From: Lewinellaceae bacterium
Lineage (GTDB): Bacteria > Bacteroidota > Bacteroidia > Chitinophagales > Saprospiraceae
Assembly (NCBI GenBank): GCA_020636135.1
Contig: JACJYK010000001.1
Location: 2,404,501 to 2,468,500, forward strand
Direction: 5' to 3'
Length of the DNA: 64,000 bases
Made by a program: the position numbers and the translations under genes. This document shows, piece by piece, positions 58,932 through 64,000 of this stretch (position 1 is its first letter; the number at the start of each line of letters is the position of its first letter). The notes beneath the pieces were generated by a model. It had not been told where the DNA came from, did no database searches, and saw only the letters and a list, made by a program, of their open reading frames with translations.

Positions 58932-60621
58932 TCAGCTTAGTAATTCCATAAGCAATACTAAGCCAGTTTATTAGTGTGTCCCGATCCAGTCCCTTAAATG
59001 ATATCCCGGTTCCGGGTATAACATCTAATGGAGAATCATGCATAAAGCGGTTGATTATCACGAAGACATTATTATCATCATGTACTTCATTTTTATTTAA
59101 TTTTTGAATCAGATAACGGTAGAGTAATATGGGCTTACGCCAGGATTCCCCTACATCATTCGGAGCGTATCCTTTGGATGTTTTTAACCGATACAGCTTA
59201 TCATCACTGTTTCGAAGCACCTGCGCATAAAAAAATTGACCAATCATCCGCTTGAACTTGCTTTCTTCAAACAAGGGGCGATGGACGCCCGACCAGACGG
59301 TTTGATTTAATGCCCGGACAAATTCATATTGCAAATAAGGTGTCCTATTATTTAAAAAATGACTCTGCATGATGATTTCGGGGCCAAAATATTTACGAAA
59401 AAGCTCTTCGTAAACAAACCGGTAAAATCTGGGATTTCCATCCAAACCGGATTCATTAAGGTATTTATCCAAATCCTCGATCAGAGCCTCCAATTCCTGA
59501 TCGTATTTACTTTGCGCCCAGCTTTTAACATATTCATTGAGCCGATCTTTCCAGCGATTATCCCGCGAAGAAAATACATCGATCAACTGTCTGGTCATCA
59601 TCATCCCCGGAAGATGCAAGGCCCGGAATAGCTCGCTGCCAAAATTCCCGGTCATGATCACTGGAGTATCCTGGCCCAATAAGGCAGCACTGTAGTAATA
59701 ATGCGGCCTGCCAATGTTCCCATGGAAATCCGTTAACGACATGAAAGCTGCCAGGGCTTCACTGGCGTTGTTTTCCAGATATTTATCACCCAAAATAATA
59801 GACTTGTACTGCAGCCCCAGTGTCAAAGCCTGTTGCGCTGGTACCATTATATCGGAAGAATTGGACTCACCGAAGCTGTAGGTAAAAAAATCCCGCCGGT
59901 ATTTTCTCCCGACACCGACCAGCGTGCGTCCATCAAAACCGCCGGTGAGCGAAATACCAAAGCGACTTGCCGGCATAAAGTCATTGCAGGAGTCAATAAA
60001 TTGATCGGCTAACTGCCGCAGGTCCTTCTTTCCAGATCTGGAGGGATGACCGGCATAACCGGTAAAATCCAGAGTCCGCTGAATGGAAACCTGATCTTCA
60101 TTCCAGGATAGTTGACTATGGGCAGGTAATAATTTTATGGATGAATACCAGGTCGAATTAAATAATGGGTAATGAAACAACAGTCGTTCCAGGATATAAC
60201 GACGGTCATCAGCCGGCGCATGGGTCTGTTCTGCAAGGATAACGGATGACGAACAGATATAGGTGCCATCGTCTTGTTTGTTGTAATAAACGGGGGTTAT
60301 TCCGCCAAATGAAGAGCCTAGCCTCAGCTGTTTTCCTTTAATCCAAAACCAATAATAATGTCCGGACAGGTCTTTATACAATTGATTTAAGTCGATCGCA
60401 CCATCAGCCGCAATTACACGATCTGGATCCAGTCCTTTTCCAATGGGGTCACCCAATACCCACAATTTACCTCCCAAAGGAACTTCATAGCTGGAAATAA
60501 ATTGCTTTCCGGCATCCAGATATAACACATTCTCTTCAATCCCGGGAGGCAAATCTCCAGAAAAGATTGTAACCCGGAAGGGTCGGAATGATTGGTATGT
60601 GTGTTTAAGAAAAAAGAACAT
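58900..60621 (-). CDS. Asparagine-synthase-like protein without glutaminase cysteine
   Basis: A 573-residue protein: an N-terminal remnant of the Ntn-hydrolase domain (about 1-150) that begins MFFFLKHTYQ and so lacks the catalytic Cys2, then the ATP-pyrophosphatase domain with PP-loop SLTGGFDGRTLVG near 220 and SFGESNSSD. It cannot draw ammonia from glutamine itself. It probably adenylates a carboxylate and joins it to an amine, or uses free ammonia, in polysaccharide amidation. Confidence 0.87.
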   Translation of the reverse strand: MFFFLKHTYQSFRPFRVTIFSGDLPPGIEENVLYLDAGKQFISSYEVPLGGKLWVLGDPIGKGLDPDRVIAADGAIDLNQLYKDLSGHYYWFWIKGKQLRLGSSFGGITPVYYNKQDDGTYICSSSVILAEQTHAPADDRRYILERLLFHYPLFNSTWYSSIKLLPAHSQLSWNEDQVSIQRTLDFTGYAGHPSRSGKKDLRQLADQFIDSCNDFMPASRFGISLTGGFDGRTLVGVGRKYRRDFFTYSFGESNSSDIMVPAQQALTLGLQYKSIILGDKYLENNASEALAAFMSLTDFHGNIGRPHYYYSAALLGQDTPVIMTGNFGSELFRALHLPGMMMTRQLIDVFSSRDNRWKDRLNEYVKSWAQSKYDQELEALIEDLDKYLNESGLDGNPRFYRFVYEELFRKYFGPEIIMQSHFLNNRTPYLQYEFVRALNQTVWSGVHRPLFEESKFKRMIGQFFYAQVLRNSDDKLYRLKTSKGYAPNDVGESWRKPILLYRYLIQKLNKNEVHDDNNVFVIINRFMHDSPLDVIPGTGISFKGLDRDTLINWLSIAYGITKLNANHYASTTY

Positions 60622-60638
60622 CTGGTATTACCTATAAA

Positions 60639-61820
60639 TCAGACACGTTTAAGCAAACGGTTTTTCAAATTGTACATTTCGCGTACTGTACGATATGGTT
60701 GCCGCTGATAATGGCTGTTTATTTTAAAGTGAAACTTCTGTCGGCTTATCCAGGGAGCATTTTCAAAATCACCCCCCAACCTTGGAATACGATCCAGTTT
60801 GGTTGCCTCATCAGAAAGCTTACCGGAAGTGGTAGCACGATAGCCTACAGAACGGGCTAATTCATGGGCTTCCTGGGTATTGTCACCGTGTGGCCAGCAC
60901 AGGAATTTAACCGGCTTCTCCAGCTTCTGTTCCAATATTTCCTTGGACGTTACCACTTCGTAATGCATTCGCTGGTAGTATTGCTGATCAGGCTCCTGAT
61001 CAATCACCAGATTTTGTGTTACCTGAAAGTTTTTCAGGATTTGACGGGCTTTGATTTCATATTCCTGCCGAGCTGCAGGCTCCTCTAAATCTTTAGAATT
61101 TTGTAGAGAATGCAGTTGCTGATAGAGTTCGGGATTGATCGTGATCCGGTGTGCTATAACCGCCGATTCTTCTTTGAAAAGCGGATAGCCCCAGGGAAGC
61201 CGGTGCTCGAAATCAAGGTCAGCCATATAGTCCGGCTTAAGCCCCGGATTGAGGTTCCAAATTGGATACACTCCACGGGAACCTCCATAATAAAATCCCT
61301 GTAACTCACCAGAAGTGACATACTTGGTATGCGACATGGTGTGGGATTGAATATCAACGACGCCCGAATCCTGCATCATTCGCAATTCATCCCATGTCAA
61401 ATACCCCTTATCATCCAGGTCCTGTAGGTTGCAATTTCCATCCCATACATCTTCCAGATTTGGCCGTATAAGTGAACGTGGATCTATACATTCCGGTGAA
61501 ACAAAGAGCGTAAAACGCAAGCCGTACTTCTTCACCAAAGGCCAGACATAAACCCAATTATCCAGATAACCATCGTCAAAAGTGAGACAGATCTCGTTGC
61601 CCTGACCAGGCTTTTTCCCCTCCCGGATGTCACTGTATTCATCCAAAAAAAGAGACTTAAACCCATGTTTTACCAGATATTGCAACTGGTCCTCAAATTT
61701 TTCCAGTGAAAATGTAAGTCCATTCAGTACCCAGCCAGAAATTCTTTTTGGAGCTACCGAATGGTAATAAAAAACTGGTGGACTACATCTGGACATAAAG
61801 GGCTTTGATTTGATCCACAT
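60639..61820 (-). CDS. Polysaccharide deacetylase
   Basis: A 393-residue NodB-type enzyme: PVFYYHSVAPKRISGW at the start, EICLTFDDGYLDNWVYVW near 76, DIQSHTMSHTKYV near 155 (metal histidines), and FLCWPHGDNTQEAHELAR near 308. Overlaps the glycosyltransferase by 38 nt. Larger than its relatives because of an inserted segment around 170-260. Confidence 0.9.
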   Translation of the reverse strand: MWIKSKPFMSRCSPPVFYYHSVAPKRISGWVLNGLTFSLEKFEDQLQYLVKHGFKSLFLDEYSDIREGKKPGQGNEICLTFDDGYLDNWVYVWPLVKKYGLRFTLFVSPECIDPRSLIRPNLEDVWDGNCNLQDLDDKGYLTWDELRMMQDSGVVDIQSHTMSHTKYVTSGELQGFYYGGSRGVYPIWNLNPGLKPDYMADLDFEHRLPWGYPLFKEESAVIAHRITINPELYQQLHSLQNSKDLEEPAARQEYEIKARQILKNFQVTQNLVIDQEPDQQYYQRMHYEVVTSKEILEQKLEKPVKFLCWPHGDNTQEAHELARSVGYRATTSGKLSDEATKLDRIPRLGGDFENAPWISRQKFHFKINSHYQRQPYRTVREMYNLKNRLLKRV

Positions 61821-62862
61821 GATTTTGCTGAGAAAATCGATGCTTCAATTCTTCAATCATAGATAATGGTTTAGAAGCGAGAACGGGATAAGTTCGTACC
61901 GCCTGGATAAATCGCTGTTTAATAAATTCATAATTATCAGGTTTACCCAGTTCAAAAACATGATGTTCGCCATAGATTTCCCGAAATGCCGGAATATCAC
62001 TGGTTAATATGGGGAGGCCTGTAAGCAATGCCTCGACAAGTACATTACCAAAGGATTCAAATGCGCTCAGGAAAAGGAATAGATCCATTTCTCCATAAAA
62101 TCGTTCGATGTCTGCAATAAACCCGTGACAAATGATGCGCTGATGAAATGGGCTGGCATCACATTGTTTTTGAATGGCCTCCTGTAATGGCCCGGAGCCG
62201 GCAATATGCAACTCCAGCTGCGGATGGTCTGCCGCTATTTCTTCAAATAACCGAACGACCAGCTCAACATTTTTCCCCGGATGCAGTCTGCCGACATAAG
62301 CCATTTTCTTTAATCCTTTACGGGGATGAAAATGAGCATAAAAGCGGCTGGTGTCTATTCCATTGTAAATAACCAGCGTGTTGACCGGTAAAACATTATC
62401 ATGAAATACTTTTTTGCTGTAGTGGGAATTGGCCACAAAGGTGACTTTACGGAAAGTCAGTAACATCCGGATTACGAACCATACAAACTTTAAATAGATC
62501 TTCTGGATGCCTGATTTCCAATAAATTGTGCCGTGAATGTGATAGATCGGGTTTTTAATCCCTGCTAAAAGTGTGATGAGCAGGATGACCGGTCCCCCGT
62601 TGTTCAAATGAAAAATATCCCTGCGGTTTGATCGGCAATATTTCCAATATTTCCAGTACGTATTACCTGGGCTATTCCGGGCACAAATGACTTTTATTTT
62701 TTTCTCGTCGAAAAGTGTGTTTTCGGTTGCACGGAGGCCATAAACCTCCATTTTGGAACGGCCGTAAAAATGGTCAATGTATTGCAGAACATTTAATTCC
62801 ATGCCTCCGGGGCCGAGATCCCAAAGGATATAATGGATCGGCTTCGTGTTAGCTTGATTCAT
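61783..62862 (-). CDS. GT4 family glycosyltransferase
   Basis: A 359-residue GT-B enzyme: WDLGPGGMELNVLQYIDHF near 12, NGGPVILLITLLAG near 88, VIYNGIDTSRFYAHF near 165, KKMAYVGRLHPGKNVELV near 185 and FLSAFESFGNVLVEALLTGLPIL near 262. ATG 62862 (MNQANTK) is chosen: earlier in-frame starts lie inside the polymerase gene. It overlaps the polymerase stop by 4 nt. Confidence 0.9.
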   Translation of the reverse strand: MNQANTKPIHYILWDLGPGGMELNVLQYIDHFYGRSKMEVYGLRATENTLFDEKKIKVICARNSPGNTYWKYWKYCRSNRRDIFHLNNGGPVILLITLLAGIKNPIYHIHGTIYWKSGIQKIYLKFVWFVIRMLLTFRKVTFVANSHYSKKVFHDNVLPVNTLVIYNGIDTSRFYAHFHPRKGLKKMAYVGRLHPGKNVELVVRLFEEIAADHPQLELHIAGSGPLQEAIQKQCDASPFHQRIICHGFIADIERFYGEMDLFLFLSAFESFGNVLVEALLTGLPILTSDIPAFREIYGEHHVFELGKPDNYEFIKQRFIQAVRTYPVLASKPLSMIEELKHRFSQQNHVDQIKALYVQM

Positions 62863-64000
62863 ACTGCTACTGCTGACTCTGTTTTTTCCTTGGGCAAGGC
62901 ATAGAAATACGTCAATGCGATCATACCGAAGAATACTGCTTGTGTAATTCCTGTAGAAGGAAATTGGTAATAGGCAAATTCTTGTTCGGAACTGGAATGT
63001 ATAATAAACCATCCGATGAAGTAAATCGGAAATAAAAGTAATGCCTTGCGGTATTTGAAATCAAAATCGACATTCATATATCGAAGCCATAACTTGACGG
63101 TCACAAATCCAATAAAGAAGATCAATAAACCGGCACCTATTATCCCCGATTGCATCAGGATGTTTTGATTGCCCACGTGTACATCATTATTTTCCATAAA
63201 TTCCCTGGAAAAGCCCCACCCGGTTAATTTTGACAGTTCCCATTTGCGCATGACACGCGGTCCTCTTTCGGTTATGCGAATCAATGTACCACCTGCGGTC
63301 GCGTCCCCCTGTGCCAGTTTTTCAAGTGTCAGTAGGCGCTTGAAGGCATTATTGGTCTGGATTCTGAGAGTGGGTATGGCCTGACTTGCCAGTATTGCCA
63401 GTAAGATGATTGTTGATACAGACATCACCCTGCGGCGGTCAAATTGTACAATGAATAGCATCGAACTTAAAAGAATAAAAACCATATAAATGGTCCATCC
63501 TCGGGTCGCAGAAAGAAATATGGAAGCAAAATTTGCAATTAACACCGTAAACAAATACAGATTGGAAAAATGGCTTTTCCGCTGAGCCAGGTAAAAAAGT
63601 GCTCCCAAGTTACTGGCTATAATGAGGCTTTCGTTGTACAGTCCGCGGTAGGTCTTGTCTTTCGTGATCTCTATTGCCCACCATATTTCTTTTTTTGCTC
63701 CAAAAAAGGCGACAGGAGAAGAACTGGTCAATATGGTAAACAGCTGTGTTCCCAACGCCACCAGGGCTACCGGAAAGAGGTAAACGAACAATTCCGTATA
63801 CTGCTCCTGTTTTTGGAATAAACGCGGTATCGAATAGAGCAGCATCAGCGGGACGATCCACTTAAAGATCCTGAACTGCACATTCATGGCTAAATCCACG
63901 CCAGCTACATAGCCCTGTATGATCAGGAAAATGAGGTAAATGGACAGAACGATCAAAGGCGTCTGGTAGAATGGCCGGTATGTCGAGACGGTATTTCTGG
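62859..64000 (-). CDS. O-antigen ligase/polymerase-like membrane protein, 5' end outside window
   Basis: At least 380 residues with about 10 helices. The large periplasmic loop and the Wzy/WaaL-type signature (LSATRGWTIYMVFILL near 150, GWGFSREFMENNDVHVGNQNILMQSGIIGAG near 245) fit a polysaccharide polymerase or ligase. The frame is open at the right edge, so the true start lies beyond 64000. It leads the operon as seen here. Confidence 0.83.
   Translation of the reverse strand, partial: RNTVSTYRPFYQTPLIVLSIYLIFLIIQGYVAGVDLAMNVQFRIFKWIVPLMLLYSIPRLFQKQEQYTELFVYLFPVALVALGTQLFTILTSSSPVAFFGAKKEIWWAIEITKDKTYRGLYNESLIIASNLGALFYLAQRKSHFSNLYLFTVLIANFASIFLSATRGWTIYMVFILLSSMLFIVQFDRRRVMSVSTIILLAILASQAIPTLRIQTNNAFKRLLTLEKLAQGDATAGGTLIRITERGPRVMRKWELSKLTGWGFSREFMENNDVHVGNQNILMQSGIIGAGLLIFFIGFVTVKLWLRYMNVDFDFKYRKALLLFPIYFIGWFIIHSSSEQEFAYYQFPSTGITQAVFFGMIALTYFYALPKEKTESAVAV

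Overview
The window looks like Bacteroidota chromosomal DNA, most likely a Saprospiria-type organism. The evidence is a type IX secretion C-terminal domain, a TAnnTTTG -7 promoter box, a hybrid sensor kinase ending in an AraC helix-turn-helix, class III cyclase-TPR architecture, and a DUF1800/DUF1501 pair. No plasmid, phage or CRISPR hallmarks were seen.

Region 1 (1-15.1 kb) is moderate-GC housekeeping and accessory DNA. It holds the end of a PQQ dehydrogenase, a 7TMR-DISM hybrid kinase, small membrane proteins, a five-repeat SusE/F-like secreted protein, a cyclase-TPR protein, and an amine module of two class III aminotransferases around a sodium symporter. Two broken genes lie here: a DUF6090 remnant, and a small exported protein disrupted by a 20-bp tandem insertion.

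Region 2 (about 15.1-42.2 kb) is visibly more AT-rich and reads as an acquired block. Its left edge is a scar: the aminotransferase tail is abnormal and a DoxX-like gene lacks its start. The first half is a nitrosative-stress and low-oxygen respiration set: flavin reductase, thioredoxin-like protein, MarR, Crp/Fnr and NsrR-like regulators, group III truncated globin, RIC di-iron repair protein, hemerythrin, and a cbb3-like oxidase with a CcoO-cytochrome c fusion. Three CGGACA-N4-TGTCCG palindromes sit in front of the Crp gene, the NsrR-like gene and the globin. After that come a haloperoxidase/PAP2 lipoprotein, a pyruvate kinase fused to 5-formyltetrahydrofolate cyclo-ligase, a two-component system with a PepSY-like target, duplicated MBL-fold and SdiA-regulated-like genes (one truncated, one with a nonsense codon), a Rnk/GreA-like factor, MazEF, and a decaying three-ORF unit with a TIR/deoxyribosyltransferase-like domain. 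The block ends at tRNA-Pro(TGG). On the 5' side of that tRNA are two tandem tRNA-like copies that carry palindromes.

Region 3 (43-46 kb) is GC-rich and holds a DUF1800-DUF1501 pair.

Region 4 (46.1-64 kb, all minus strand) is one long exopolysaccharide operon, with many 4-nt overlaps. It encodes a polymerase, glycosyltransferases, four NodB-type or divergent deacetylases, an asparagine-synthase-like enzyme without its glutaminase cysteine, ATP-grasp, three GNAT/FemAB proteins, an MBOAT plus SGNH acylation pair, and an initiating sugar-phosphate transferase.
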